Below are positions 54,553-63,763 of a stretch of 64,000 nt of DNA, piece after piece (position 1 is the stretch's first letter; every line of letters begins with the position of its first letter). The position numbers and the translations under genes were made by a program. The notes below the pieces were generated by a model. The model did no database searches and was not told where the DNA came from. It saw only the letters and a program-made list of their open reading frames with translations. Source of the DNA: an uncultured Shimia sp. (lineage in GTDB: Bacteria; Pseudomonadota; Alphaproteobacteria; Rhodobacterales; Rhodobacteraceae); assembly GCF_947493595.1 (NCBI RefSeq), contig NZ_CANLRL010000005.1, positions 1 through 64,000 of the forward strand, given 5' to 3'.

Positions 54553-54636
54553 TCCACGTTTCCAGCCACCAAGGGTGGGCGTAACTGGCCGCATCGGGAA
54601 ATTTTCCCACAGATACCCCTTTTAAAGCTTTCACAG

Positions 54637-54668
54637 TCCCCAAATATCCCCGCCGAAGGCACCTGCCG
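54637..54668 (+). repeat. Dispersed AAATATC element, copy 5
   Basis: CCCCAAATATCCCC and GCCGAAGGCACCTGCC match copies 4 and 7, though the CATTTGACC lead is replaced. It lies about 60 bases upstream of bioM. Confidence 0.6.
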
Positions 54669-54727
54669 CTTCAATCTGCATTTGTTTGCCGCTAAGAGCG
54701 CGCCAACAGCAACCAGCGGACCACTTT

Positions 54728-55402
54728 ATGATCAAGCTTGAAAACATCAGCGTTTCTTTTGGCAAACGCACCGTTTTGGACAATCTCTCTCTTGATCTGA
54801 CCGAGCGCCGCATTGCGGTGATTGGGGCCAATGGCTCTGGCAAATCCACCTTCGCCCGCTTGCTCAACGGTCTCGCATTGCCCACAACGGGTGAGGTGCT
54901 GGTAGACGGGTTCAACACCCGCAAAAAAGGCCGTGACGTGCGCCGCAAAGTTGGATTTGTGTTCCAAAACCCTGACAATCAAATTGTCATGCCCGTGGTA
55001 GAAGAAGACCTTGCCTTTGGCATGAAAAACCTCGGGTTCAGCAAAACCGAAATCGCCGCCAAGACCGATGAAATCCTGGCGCGGTACAACATGTCGGACC
55101 TGCGCGAGCATCCTGCGCATCTGCTCTCCGGCGGTCAAAAACAACTGCTCGCCATCTCAGGCGTGCTTGTGATGACCCCAGACATCGTGGTGATGGACGA
55201 GCCCACCACGCTGCTGGACCTGCGTAACAAACGCCGCGTCGCCCGCGCAGTTGATGCCTTGGAGCAAATGGTCATCACCGTCACCCATGACCTGGATCTC
55301 ATCACCAACTACGACCGCGTGATTGTCATCGACGAAGGCCGTATCTTTGCGGATGGCACGCCAGCCGGCGTCATTCCCGCCTATCAAGAGCTCATGGCCT
55401 GA
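54728..55402 (+). CDS. bioM: Biotin ECF transporter ATPase BioM
   Basis: A 224-residue ABC ATPase of the energy-coupling-factor type. Walker A is [10 protein letters not shown], the Q-loop [12 protein letters not shown] is ECF-typical, the signature is LSGGQKQ, and Walker B is [15 protein letters not shown]. Assignment to biotin rests on the following bioN and bioY genes. ATG at 54728 begins the family start MIKLENIS. Its stop overlaps the bioN start. Confidence 0.93.
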   Translation: MIKLENISVSFGKRTVLDNLSLDLTERRIAVIGANGSGKSTFARLLNGLALPTTGEVLVDGFNTRKKGRDVRRKVGFVFQNPDNQIVMPVVEEDLAFGMKNLGFSKTEIAAKTDEILARYNMSDLREHPAHLLSGGQKQLLAISGVLVMTPDIVVMDEPTTLLDLRNKRRVARAVDALEQMVITVTHDLDLITNYDRVIVIDEGRIFADGTPAGVIPAYQELMA

Positions 55403-55998
55403 TGCTGGACCTCTACTCACCCGGCAGCTCGCTGCTACACCGCCTGCCACCGGCAGCCAAAATGCTGGCCATGCTGCTTGGCGCCACATTGCTTTTTCTC
55501 AATGAAAGCCTGCCAATCACTGTCGCTGCAACCCTTGGTATCCTCGCCCTCTATCCCATCGCACAGCTCACCCTGAAACAGGCCTTTGCGCAGATCCGCC
55601 CGCTGCTAATCATCTTTGTGCTGTTCTTCGCGGTGCAATGGTATTTCTCCGGCATTGAACTCGCCACCTATGTGGTCCTGCGCCTCGCCGCGCTGATCCT
55701 GCTCGCAAGCCTTGTGACCCTGACCACCAAATCCAGCGACATGATCGACACCATGACGCGCGGACTGCGTTACCTCCAACCTATTGGCGTGAACCCGGCA
55801 AAGGTCAGCCTCGCCATTTCCTTGGCGCTGCGGTTCATCCCGGTCCTCGCGCAAATCACCCGCGAAGTACGCGAAGCGCAAAAGACCCGCGGCCTCGAAC
55901 GCTCCGTGATTGCTGTCGCCATGCCTATGGCAATCCGCGCGATCAAGATGGCGGACGAAATTTCCGACGCCATTGATTCCAGAGGATATCGTTCCTAA
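55402..55998 (+). CDS. bioN: Biotin ECF transporter transmembrane component BioN
   Basis: A 198-residue T-component with about five hydrophobic helices, then a cytoplasmic region with the coupling-helix pattern REAQKTRGLERS and a C-terminal DAIDSRGYRS. These xRG motifs contact the ATPase. It shares one base with bioM, so the two are co-translated. A 100-base gap separates it from bioY, which may have a promoter of its own. Confidence 0.93.
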   Translation: MLDLYSPGSSLLHRLPPAAKMLAMLLGATLLFLNESLPITVAATLGILALYPIAQLTLKQAFAQIRPLLIIFVLFFAVQWYFSGIELATYVVLRLAALILLASLVTLTTKSSDMIDTMTRGLRYLQPIGVNPAKVSLAISLALRFIPVLAQITREVREAQKTRGLERSVIAVAMPMAIRAIKMADEISDAIDSRGYRS

Positions 55999-56098
55999 GA
56001 TCACGCCAGTAACAAGGGCCGGGCTTGCTTCGAGCAGAACGGATTTCTACGCCGCGCCATAGTTTACATAACAAGCCCACACTCACGGAACGCACCAT

Positions 56099-56635
56099 AT
56101 GACCACCAAAGACACCGTCTACATCGCGCTCTTCGCTGCGCTCACAGCAGCCCTCGGACTGATGCCACCCTTACATTTTGCCGGCGCAGCCCTTCCCCCA
56201 ATTTCGGCACAATCTCTGGGCGTCATGCTCGCCGGTGCTGTCCTGGGCGCCAAACGGGGTGGCCTGGCCCTGCTGCTGTTCATTGCGCTTGTGGCCGTTG
56301 GCCTACCACTGTTGTCCGGTGGCCGTGGTGGATTTGGCGTCCTGATGGGCACCTCCGGTGGCTTCCTGTTGTCCTGGCCGATCTGCTCAGCCCTAATTGG
56401 CTACCTTGCGGAACGGGATCGCGAAGGTGGTGCTCTGAAACTTGGCGCCTATATCGCGCTGGGTGGCATTGTCCTGATGTATGCCGTTGGCATTCCTTGG
56501 ATGGCCTTTATCGGCAAACTCGGCATGGCCAAATCCCTGTCAATCATGGTGGCCTATGTTCCCGGCGACCTGATTAAGGTTGTGGTTGCCGCCATTCTCG
56601 CGGAAAATCTGCGCAAAGCTTACCCCAACCTCTGA
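56099..56635 (+). CDS. bioY: Biotin transporter substrate-binding component BioY
   Basis: A 178-residue membrane protein with six helices. It carries the BioY signature: PPISAQSLGVMLAGAVLGAKRGGLALLLFIALVAVGLPLLSGGRGG, with the GTSGGFLLSWP block and a C-terminal FIPGDLIK-like segment (VPGDLIKVVVA). It binds biotin and works with BioM and BioN. The acyl-CoA synthetase gene starts eight bases after its stop. Confidence 0.95.
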   Translation: MTTKDTVYIALFAALTAALGLMPPLHFAGAALPPISAQSLGVMLAGAVLGAKRGGLALLLFIALVAVGLPLLSGGRGGFGVLMGTSGGFLLSWPICSALIGYLAERDREGGALKLGAYIALGGIVLMYAVGIPWMAFIGKLGMAKSLSIMVAYVPGDLIKVVVAAILAENLRKAYPNL

Positions 56636-56643
56636 GGACGCGT

Positions 56644-58149
56644 TTGCCCTTACGCCACGCATTAGATCATCACGCCCGCCAGCGCCCCGACGCGCTGGCG
56701 GTTGCCATTTGTGACACACGCCTCGCCTACAGCGCGCTCTATGACCGGCTCAAACGCCTACACGCCGCGTTGGCCGCGCTGCCGCTGCAAGACCGCCCGG
56801 ACCTGCCGCTGCCAGACGGCGCACGCAACTTCGCTCTCTCCATTGGCAACCACGCGCAGGCGCCAACCCTGCTGGCCACTGCCCTAGCCACCCCCCATGC
56901 CGTCACGCTACTAGACCCACATTGGCCTGACGCCCTTCACCAGCGGGTGTTGGCCAAACTGCCCCCGGACGCATTATTCTGCCTCTCAAGCCAAACCGGC
57001 CTGATCGACGCCGCCAAACGGCTCGGCATCCCGGCCATCACCGTGGACACTGACGCCTTTGAGGCCTTCCTCGCCGCGCCCGAAGACATCCCCTTCACCG
57101 ATCCCCGCGCCATTTTTATGGTGGGTTTCACCTCCGGCACCACCTCGGAGCCCAAAGCCTTCGCCCGCGCCCGACACAGCTGGCGCGCCTCGCTGGATGC
57201 CAGCCGCCTCGCCTTTGCCCTGACCGAGCAAAGCCACACCTTTGTACCCGGCCCGCTCAGCCACGGCATCACACTGTACGCGCTGGCCGAAACCCTCGAA
57301 CTGGGCGCCGCCTTCCACGCGCTACCCAAATTCGACCTGGCCGAAGCCCACCGCACCATGGCCCACACCCGCCGCATTGTGGCCGTACCCAGCCTGCTTG
57401 GCGCGCTCTGCCGCGATAAGCCTTTGGATCAGATTGTCGAGATCACCACCGCCGGCGCCAAACTCGATCCTGCCCTACTAGAGAAGGCCCGCAACTTCTT
57501 CCCCCGCGCCCGCATCCACGAATACTACGGCGCCAGCGAACTTGGCTTTGTCAGCCTCAACACCCACGGCCGAGACAGCTCTTCCGCACCAGCCCATTCG
57601 GTTGGGCGGCCTTTCCCCCACGTCGCACTCTCCCTACGCCAAAACGGACAGGAAGTGCCACAAGGTGAGCCGGGCACCATTTTTGTCCGTGGTGATCTGG
57701 CCATTGACGGCTACCTCTGGGGCGGCCGCAACTCCGGGTTCCGCCGCGAAGGCCCCTGGGCCACCGTGGGTGACGTTGGCAAACTCAACAACGACGGCAG
57801 CCTCAGCCTCCTGGGCCGCGAAGGTGGCATGGTCATCACCGCAGGCCACAACGTCTACCCCCAAGAAATCGAAACCGCCTTGGCCGAAATCCCCGGCATC
57901 ACCGGCGCCGCCGTACTGGGTGTTGCCCACCAATCGCGCGGTCAGGAACTGGTCGCCATCCTTAGCGGCAACACGCCGCTGGACGAAATCAAATCCCAAC
58001 TTGCCATCCGCCTCCCGCGCTACAAGCTGCCACGCCATTTCTACCGCCTCACAGACTGGCCCCTGACCACCTCTGGAAAACCAGACCGAGGCCGCCTGAT
58101 GTCATGGCTGCATAAAAAGGACCCACGCCTTGTTCCCACCACTGGCTGA
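56644..58149 (+). CDS. AMP-binding acyl-CoA synthetase
   Basis: A 501-residue adenylate-forming enzyme. The phosphate loop is FMVGFTSGTTSEPKAF, the adenine-binding motif YYGASELGF, the hinge region TVGDVGKLNNDGSLSLLGREGGMVITAGHNVYPQEIE, and the catalytic Lys is in TTSGKPDRGR. It converts a carboxylic acid to an acyl-CoA; chain length is not evident. The start is TTG at 56644 with GAGGAC upstream. It directly follows bioY and overlaps the thiolase-like gene, suggesting a role linked to biotin or its acyl precursor. Confidence 0.88.
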   Translation: MPLRHALDHHARQRPDALAVAICDTRLAYSALYDRLKRLHAALAALPLQDRPDLPLPDGARNFALSIGNHAQAPTLLATALATPHAVTLLDPHWPDALHQRVLAKLPPDALFCLSSQTGLIDAAKRLGIPAITVDTDAFEAFLAAPEDIPFTDPRAIFMVGFTSGTTSEPKAFARARHSWRASLDASRLAFALTEQSHTFVPGPLSHGITLYALAETLELGAAFHALPKFDLAEAHRTMAHTRRIVAVPSLLGALCRDKPLDQIVEITTAGAKLDPALLEKARNFFPRARIHEYYGASELGFVSLNTHGRDSSSAPAHSVGRPFPHVALSLRQNGQEVPQGEPGTIFVRGDLAIDGYLWGGRNSGFRREGPWATVGDVGKLNNDGSLSLLGREGGMVITAGHNVYPQEIETALAEIPGITGAAVLGVAHQSRGQELVAILSGNTPLDEIKSQLAIRLPRYKLPRHFYRLTDWPLTTSGKPDRGRLMSWLHKKDPRLVPTTG

Positions 58150-59314
58150 CCTGCTGCCTGAAGACCGCCAACCGGTGATCGTCGCCGCACGGCGCAGCGC
58201 CATAGGCCGCGCCGGTGGTATGTTTGCCAGCCTCGATGTCGAAGATCTTGCCGCCCCCGTCATGCGCGCCACGCTGGCAGACGCCAACATCCCCCCGGAT
58301 CAGCTTGATGATGTGATCCTCGGCAACGCCGCTGGCCCCGGCGGCAATATCGCCCGGCTCTCCGCACTGCACGCGGGCTTCCCCACGTCCATCCCCGGCG
58401 TCACGGTCGACCGGCAATGTGGTTCTGGGCTGGAAGCGGTGATGATGGCCTGCCACCTGATCATGGCGGACGCGGGCAGCACCTACCTCGCAGGCGGCGT
58501 CGAAAGCCAATCCCGCGCCCCGCTGCGCACGCTTCCCGCCAGCGGCACCCTATCTGAGCACAGCTACAAACGCGCCCGCTTCTCCCCAGAAATGATCGGT
58601 GATCCAGACATGGGCGCCGCCGCCGACACGGTTGCCAAACAGTTCAACATCACCCGCGAACGGCAAGACGCCTTCGCCCTGCGTTCGCAACAGCGCGCAG
58701 CCCAAGCCCGCGATGCCGGCGCTTTTGACGCCGAAATCGTCCCCATCACAGGCGACGCCACCGACGAATGCATCCGCGACACAATGACAGCCGAGCGCCT
58801 CGCCCGCCTACGCCCAGCTTTCACCAAAGACGGCACCGTCACCGTTGGCAACGCCTGCGCCCTCAACGACGGCGCGGCCTCCGTCCTTGTGACAACCGCC
58901 AAAAACGCCCGCGCGCTCGGTCACCCTCGCGCCCTCGCCTATCTCGGCGGCGCCTCCGCAGGTGTGGATCCAAACATCCTCGGCATCAGCCCTGTCGCAA
59001 GCACCCGGAAACTCCTGCAAAAGCACCGAAACCTGTCGCTGACCAACGTCACCCACCTCGAATTCAACGAGGCCTTTGCCTCGCAAGTCCTCGCCAGCCT
59101 CGACGCGTTGAACATCGACGAACACCTGCCAAACCAACACGGGGGCGCCATCGCCCTCGGCCACCCCTTTGGCGCCTCCGGCACCATCCTTGTGACCCGC
59201 CTGTTCAGCCAGTTGATCCACCAAGACGCCCCCCCAAACGCCCTCGCCATGGCCATGATCGGCATCGGCGGCGGCCAGGGCCTCACTGCGGCCTTCGCAC
59301 CCGTCACGCTCTAA
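58130..59314 (+). CDS. Thiolase-family protein lacking the second catalytic Cys
   Basis: A 394-residue thiolase. The acyl-accepting Cys97 is present in VDRQCGSGLEAV, as are the Asn in EFNEAFAS (N313) and His345 in GGAIALGHPFGASGT. The final motif, normally CIGGGQG, reads GIGGGQG, so the usual acid/base Cys is Gly378. Normal thiolases use that Cys for Claisen chemistry, so activity may be altered or limited to acyl transfer or thiolysis with another base. TTG at 58130 overlaps the synthetase gene by 20 bases. The gene ends with a dispersed repeat. Confidence 0.87.
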   Translation: MFPPLADLLPEDRQPVIVAARRSAIGRAGGMFASLDVEDLAAPVMRATLADANIPPDQLDDVILGNAAGPGGNIARLSALHAGFPTSIPGVTVDRQCGSGLEAVMMACHLIMADAGSTYLAGGVESQSRAPLRTLPASGTLSEHSYKRARFSPEMIGDPDMGAAADTVAKQFNITRERQDAFALRSQQRAAQARDAGAFDAEIVPITGDATDECIRDTMTAERLARLRPAFTKDGTVTVGNACALNDGAASVLVTTAKNARALGHPRALAYLGGASAGVDPNILGISPVASTRKLLQKHRNLSLTNVTHLEFNEAFASQVLASLDALNIDEHLPNQHGGAIALGHPFGASGTILVTRLFSQLIHQDAPPNALAMAMIGIGGGQGLTAAFAPVTL

Positions 59315-59320
59315 GCTTTC

Positions 59321-59383
59321 TCATTCCCAAAATATCTCGGGGAGGAGGCACAGAGTGCCGGAGGGGCTGGCCCCTCCCGCCAT
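59321..59383 (+). repeat. Dispersed AAATATC element, copy 6, two-hairpin form
   Basis: AAAATATCTC and GGGGAGGAG are followed by hairpin GGCAC-AGA-GTGCC and hairpin GAGGGGC-TG-GCCCCTC. It matches copy 3 at 28774, including a neighbouring terminator of the same type (59401). Confidence 0.7.
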
Positions 59384-59400
59384 CAACGCCCCAAAACGCA

Positions 59401-59428
59401 AAACGGGGCCGCCTCTGCGACCCCGTTT
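59401..59428 (-). terminator. ilvD intrinsic terminator
   Basis: On the minus strand AAACGGGG and CCCCGTTT pair around TCGCAGAGGCGG and are followed by TGCGTTTTGG. It is 24 bases past the ilvD stop and is nearly the same as the trxB terminator. Confidence 0.78.
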
Positions 59429-59451
59429 CAATCTTTCACCAGATGACAGAC

Positions 59452-61305
59452 TTACTCGTCGTCTTCGTCCAGCATCCGCACCGCGCCCAACGAGGCATTG
59501 GACACATGCTGCGCATAGACTTTCAGCGCCTTAGACACCGCCCGTGGACGACCCTCAGCTTTCCAGACTTTCTTGTCTGCTTGCGGGTGGTTGGCGCGAC
59601 GCTCCGCCAGCACCTCATCGCTCACATCCAGATGGATCGAGCGGTTGCGCACGGAAATCCGGATCTTATCGCCATCTTCCACCAAACCAATCACACCCTT
59701 TTCAGCCGCTTCCGGCGAGGCATGGCCAATTGACAGACCCGCGGTGCCGCCAGAGAAACGCCCATCGGTCAGCAACGCACAAGTGGTGTCGAGCTTTTTG
59801 GATTTCAGGTAAGCAGTTGGATACAGCATCTCCTGCATGCCCGGACCGCCTTTTGGCCCTTCATAGCGGATCACCACCACGGAATACGGCTGCACTTCAT
59901 TCTGCAAAATGCCATGCATGGCATCTTCCATGCTTTCAAAGACCTTCGCGGTGCCTTCGAACTCATACATCTGCTTGATCACACCGGCGGTCTTCAGAAT
60001 ACAGCCCTGCTCCGCGATGTTGCCAAACAGCACGCACAACCCACCTTCTTCCGAATAGGCGTTTTCAAAATCACGCACACAGCCGCCTTTGATGTCCAGA
60101 TCAAGTTCTGTGTACATGCGGGACTGGCTAAACGCTTCCGTGGTGCGCACACCGCCAGGCGCCGCAATGAACATGTCACGCGCTTCATTGCCCGCGCTTT
60201 CGCGGCGCACATCCCATTTGTCAATGAACGCGCCAACAGTGCGCTCATGCACAGTGGCACAATCACGATGGATTTTGCCTTCGCGGTCCAGCTCACCCAG
60301 AATACGTGCAATCCCGCCCGCGCGGTGCACGTCTTCCATGTGGTACTCCGGCGTCGAAGGCGCCACTTTACACAGGTGCGGAATCTGGCGGCTCATGCGA
60401 TCCATATCCGCCATGGTGAAGTTCACGCCTCCCTCTTGCGCAATCGCAAGCAGGTGCAGAACCGTGTTGGTCGACCCGCCCATGGCAATGTCCAGAGCCA
60501 TGGCATTTTCAAAGGCTTTGAAGTTGGCGATACCCCGTGGCAGCGCGGTCTCGTCACCTTCTTTGTACCAACGATCACACAGTTCAATGATCTTGTGACC
60601 GGCTTCTTCAAACAGCCCACGGCGCTTGGAGTGTGTTGCCAGCAGCGAGCCGTTGCCCGGCAGCGCCAGGCCCAGCGCTTCCGCCAAACAGTTCATTGAG
60701 TTGGCTGTGAACATACCGGAGCAGGAGCCACAGGTTGGGCAAGCGGAGCGTTCCAGCTTGTCCACCTCTTCCATGCTGCGATCTTCATCCGTTGCGCCCA
60801 CAATCGCGGTTACAAGGTCCGCCTTGTGCTCGCCGTCTTTCAGGATCACCTTGCCAGCTTCCATCGGGCCACCGGAGACAAACACAGCTGGAATGTTCAG
60901 ACGCATCGCCGCCATCAACATGCCCGGCGTGATCTTGTCACAGTTGGAAATACACACCAGCGCGTCGGCACAGTGGGCGTTCGCCATATACTCTACAGAG
61001 TCGGCAATCACTTCGCGCGACGGCAGCGAATACAACATCCCGTCGTGGCCCATAGCAATGCCATCATCCACCGCGATGGTGTTCATTTCTTTGGCCACGC
61101 CACCGGCTTTTTCAATCTCACGCGCCACCAATTGGCCCATGTCTTTGAGGTGCACGTGCCCCGGCACAAACTCGGTGAAGGAGTTGACCACCGCCACAAT
61201 CGGCTTGCCAAAGTCCTCGGTTTTCATGCCTGTCGCACGCCATAGGGCACGGGCAGCGGCCATACGGCGGCCAAAGGTCGAGGTTTTGGAACGAAGATCA
61301 GGCAT
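59452..61305 (-). CDS. ilvD: Dihydroxy-acid dehydratase
   Basis: A 617-residue iron-sulfur dehydratase of branched-chain amino acid (and pantothenate precursor) synthesis. Cluster and metal ligands are seen in [13 protein letters not shown] and [47 protein letters not shown] is the conserved C-terminal block. ATG at 61305 begins the family start [12 protein letters not shown]. It stands alone, between the dispersed repeat and a 180-base gap. Confidence 0.96.
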   Translation of the reverse strand: MPDLRSKTSTFGRRMAAARALWRATGMKTEDFGKPIVAVVNSFTEFVPGHVHLKDMGQLVAREIEKAGGVAKEMNTIAVDDGIAMGHDGMLYSLPSREVIADSVEYMANAHCADALVCISNCDKITPGMLMAAMRLNIPAVFVSGGPMEAGKVILKDGEHKADLVTAIVGATDEDRSMEEVDKLERSACPTCGSCSGMFTANSMNCLAEALGLALPGNGSLLATHSKRRGLFEEAGHKIIELCDRWYKEGDETALPRGIANFKAFENAMALDIAMGGSTNTVLHLLAIAQEGGVNFTMADMDRMSRQIPHLCKVAPSTPEYHMEDVHRAGGIARILGELDREGKIHRDCATVHERTVGAFIDKWDVRRESAGNEARDMFIAAPGGVRTTEAFSQSRMYTELDLDIKGGCVRDFENAYSEEGGLCVLFGNIAEQGCILKTAGVIKQMYEFEGTAKVFESMEDAMHGILQNEVQPYSVVVIRYEGPKGGPGMQEMLYPTAYLKSKKLDTTCALLTDGRFSGGTAGLSIGHASPEAAEKGVIGLVEDGDKIRISVRNRSIHLDVSDEVLAERRANHPQADKKVWKAEGRPRAVSKALKVYAQHVSNASLGAVRMLDEDDE

Positions 61306-61485
61306 CTTTTGCACTCCTGCGGATGGCTCGGGCGCCCCATAGCGCCCCTTGCGTGTCTGGACAGAACGGGTGCCACTCAAAAGGGGGGAATGCAAGAGAG
61401 TCCGGAAAGAATGTTACTCAAAATCGCGCACAAAGCTTTCACAAAGAACGACGCGCACGACTTTGACGTAATCTGTCCCGCAAAA

Positions 61486-61809
61486 TCAGCTTTGCGCAGC
61501 TGCCTCCGCAAGAAACCCCGCCACATCTTTCTCGGCAATATCACCCACACAGCGCAGCTTCACATGCCGCCGCGCCTTGCCTTTGCCTTCCAGAAGCCCA
61601 TTCGGGTCACTCAACCGTGCCCCATGCGAAAACTCAAACGACACATGCGCCTTGTAGCCAAAGTATCCCCCAACCGCCGTAGCAGCGACACCCGCCTCAT
61701 GTTCCAACATCTGACCACCATACATGTGGCGGCCGTGTAGCTCCGGCGCCACCTCAGCCACCATCTCCTCAAGCGCATCTATAATCGCGGCTTGTGTGGT
61801 CTCGTCCAT
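61486..61809 (-). CDS. DUF1801 domain-containing protein
   Basis: A 107-residue protein. The DUF1801 fold is indicated by AHVSFEFSHGARLSDPNGLLEGKGKARRHVKLRCVGDIAEKDVAGFLAEA. The family is small, cytoplasmic and of unknown function. It lies two bases after the VOC protein gene on the same strand, so the two are probably co-transcribed. Confidence 0.82.
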   Translation of the reverse strand: MDETTQAAIIDALEEMVAEVAPELHGRHMYGGQMLEHEAGVAATAVGGYFGYKAHVSFEFSHGARLSDPNGLLEGKGKARRHVKLRCVGDIAEKDVAGFLAEAAAQS

Positions 61810-61810
61810 C

Positions 61811-62206
61811 TCAACCTTCCAGATTCATCGGCGTGGCAATTTCCACCAAACAGCCGTTTAAGTCGCGCACGTATGATATCGTTTGGCCCCACGGTACGCC
61901 ATGCGGCTTACTCACCGGCGAACACCCCGCCGCCAGCGCCTTCTCAAAGGCCGCAGCCACATCCTCTGTGACAAAGCAAATCTCCCACCCGGCTGGAATG
62001 GCGCTTTTCTCATTGGGTGCAAAGGCCAAGCCATCCAGCTCGATCACCTCTTCGGCGGAAAACGACAGCACCGTGTCACCGGTCTCCATCTCCGCATACA
62101 GCGTGCTTTCATGCATAAACCGCTGGGTCAGACCAAATGCTGCCTCATAAAACGCGACCGTCTCTGGCACGTTTTTTACGTAAATAATTGTGTATCCAAG
62201 TTTCAT
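61811..62206 (-). CDS. VOC-family (glyoxalase/bleomycin resistance-like) protein
   Basis: A 131-residue protein with two beta-alpha-beta-beta-beta modules: MKLGYTIIYVKNVPETVAFYEAAFGL at the start and ICFVTEDVAAAFEKALAAGC with TISYVRDLNGCLVEIATPM at the end. This is the VOC fold used by glyoxalases, dioxygenases and antibiotic-binding proteins. Metal ligands cannot be assigned with certainty. ATG at 62206 follows GAGG eight bases upstream. Confidence 0.87.
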   Translation of the reverse strand: MKLGYTIIYVKNVPETVAFYEAAFGLTQRFMHESTLYAEMETGDTVLSFSAEEVIELDGLAFAPNEKSAIPAGWEICFVTEDVAAAFEKALAAGCSPVSKPHGVPWGQTISYVRDLNGCLVEIATPMNLEG

Positions 62207-62283
62207 AACAAGCACCTCACATTGCTTGTCCTAGACCTAAAGCCCGCAACACCAAAGCGCTTGAAGAAATCGGACATCACCTC

Positions 62284-63075
62284 TTAGGCCGCACGATTTC
62301 CCCACAACCCGCCGGACACATCTGGCCGGATCAACCCCTCCGGAATGTCTGACGGCACAAACCCGCCAAACCGCCGCATGGCCCGCGTCATATGTGCCTG
62401 ATCGGCATAGCCTGCCTCAAACGCCGCGTCTGATAGCGACCCGCCCGCATCACAGATCAGCCGCAGCGCCCGATGAAACTGCACCAGTGACGCATAGGCC
62501 TTCACCGACAGCCCCACCGTGCCGCCAAAAAGCCGATTGAGATGCCGCGTCGAGCACCCCGCCCGCGCCGCCAGTTCCGTCACAGCAAACCGCCCCCCCG
62601 CCAGATGTATCCGCCGTACGCTCTCGCCCGCGCGATGCCCCTCCGGTGTCAACGCCCGCCCTTCAACAAACCGCACCAACGCCTGGCGCAAAATGTCCTC
62701 ACGAATGCCTGCCACACACAACCCCGCCAGTTCTGGCACCAAAGCCTCCGCCTGCGCGCCCAACGCCACCTGATCTTTCACTGCCCCCAATGCATCGCCC
62801 CACAACACACCGCCACGCTCCGGCCGCAACCGCACGCCAATCCACCGATCTCCCGCCTCAAACGCCACCCAATAGGGCTGAGTTGCTGGCCCAGTCACCA
62901 CCAACTTTGGCACCACGGCCCGATCCGCGTTGTAGCGCACAATCACATCACAGCGCCCGTCTGGAAGGATCAAACTGCGCCCGGCCTGCAGTTCTTCATG
63001 CCGCCACACCGCTTCCACGCTGCGCGACTGTTGCGGCGTGTAAATCCGCTCCTGATATCCATCTGGCAGACGCAC
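62284..63075 (-). CDS. AraC-family transcriptional regulator with DUF6597-like sensor
   Basis: A 263-residue regulator. The N-terminal ~150 residues (RSLILPDGRCDVIVRYN, WVAFEAGDRWIGVRLRPERGGVLWG) resemble the DUF6597 sensor region found in many AraC proteins. The DNA-binding part has ELAARAGCSTRHLNRLFGGTVGLSVKAY and DAAFEAGYADQAHMTRAMRRFGGFVPSD. It is encoded nine bases after the PAS-LuxR gene on the same strand, so the two regulators are probably co-transcribed. Confidence 0.87.
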   Translation of the reverse strand: MRLPDGYQERIYTPQQSRSVEAVWRHEELQAGRSLILPDGRCDVIVRYNADRAVVPKLVVTGPATQPYWVAFEAGDRWIGVRLRPERGGVLWGDALGAVKDQVALGAQAEALVPELAGLCVAGIREDILRQALVRFVEGRALTPEGHRAGESVRRIHLAGGRFAVTELAARAGCSTRHLNRLFGGTVGLSVKAYASLVQFHRALRLICDAGGSLSDAAFEAGYADQAHMTRAMRRFGGFVPSDIPEGLIRPDVSGGLWGNRAA

Positions 63076-63084
63076 GCTACCCCC

Positions 63085-63618
63085 TCACCCAATCGTCAAC
63101 CGCGCCAGCAGCTCGGTGGCATTCTTCACCTGAAACCGCTTGTGTAATCGCGCCCGCACATCCTCAATGGTCCGTGGCGACAGGCCCAACTCCCGCGCAA
63201 TCTGCTTGCTGGTCAGCCCGCGTCCCAAGCCGCCCACCACCTGCCGCTCCCGCACCGTAAGCGACACCGGCGGCCCGTCATGAATGGCGGCAAATGTCAT
63301 CACCAACCGCGCTAATGGATCGTCCGGCGTCAATGTCTGTGCCCGAAACCGGCACCACACCTGCCCGCCATCACGCCGCCGCACCATGCGCTCATCACTG
63401 TAGGCATGATCCTGTCTCAGTGGCTTCAACCCAATGTCGCGCACCTGCTCAAACTCCTCGGTGCTGTCATACAACAAGCGAAACGACTGCCCCACCAAAG
63501 CGTCTTTCTCATAGCCAACCAACCGCGCAAACCCTTGATTACAGGCGCGAATGACGCGCTGTTCGGTCATCACAATCCCCACCGGTGCGGCGTCAAACGC
63601 CAGGTGCTCCCATTCCAT
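63085..63618 (-). CDS. PAS-LuxR transcriptional regulator
   Basis: A 177-residue protein. Residues ~1-115 form a PAS domain (FDAAPVGIVMTEQRVIRACNQGFARLVGYEKDALVGQSF) and residues ~118-177 a LuxR-type helix-turn-helix (LTVRERQVVGGLGRGLTSKQIARELGLSPRTIEDVRARLHKRF). There is no receiver domain, so it is a one-component sensor. An inverted repeat sits 22 bases upstream of its start. Confidence 0.88.
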   Translation of the reverse strand: MEWEHLAFDAAPVGIVMTEQRVIRACNQGFARLVGYEKDALVGQSFRLLYDSTEEFEQVRDIGLKPLRQDHAYSDERMVRRRDGGQVWCRFRAQTLTPDDPLARLVMTFAAIHDGPPVSLTVRERQVVGGLGRGLTSKQIARELGLSPRTIEDVRARLHKRFQVKNATELLARLTIG

Positions 63619-63640
63619 CTACGCTCCCCCAACCGTAATC

Positions 63641-63660
63641 CTACGGTATTGATACCGTAG
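63641..63660. promoter_or_regulatory. Inverted repeat upstream of the PAS-LuxR gene, candidate operator
   Basis: Arms CTACGGTAT and ATACCGTAG (9 bp each, perfect) flank a 2-base centre TG. It lies 22 bases before the PAS-LuxR start and about 100 bases before the divergent M20 peptidase gene, so it could control both. Confidence 0.65.
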
Positions 63661-63693
63661 CCCGACACAAGCCACTCTGTCTCTACCCCAACT

Positions 63694-63733
63694 TCATTTG
63701 GCCCCAAATATCCCTGCCGGAGGCTCCCGCACT
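63694..63733 (+). repeat. Dispersed AAATATC element, copy 7
   Basis: CATTTGGCCCC, AAATATCCC and TGCCGGAGGCTCCCGC match copies 4 and 5. It lies 30 bases upstream of the M20 peptidase start. Confidence 0.65.
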
Positions 63734-63763
63734 CTCCGCACGCGCAACACCCGAGGTGATTTC

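Noticed and set aside
54600-54728. BioR-type operator (TTATCTATAA-like) before bioM
   Set aside because: No such palindrome is found in the bioM upstream region; only a dispersed repeat copy is present. The bioY upstream region also lacks a good match.
61811-62206. Calling the VOC protein a bleomycin or fosfomycin resistance determinant
   Set aside because: Only the general VOC fold is visible; specific metal or drug-binding residues cannot be assigned.
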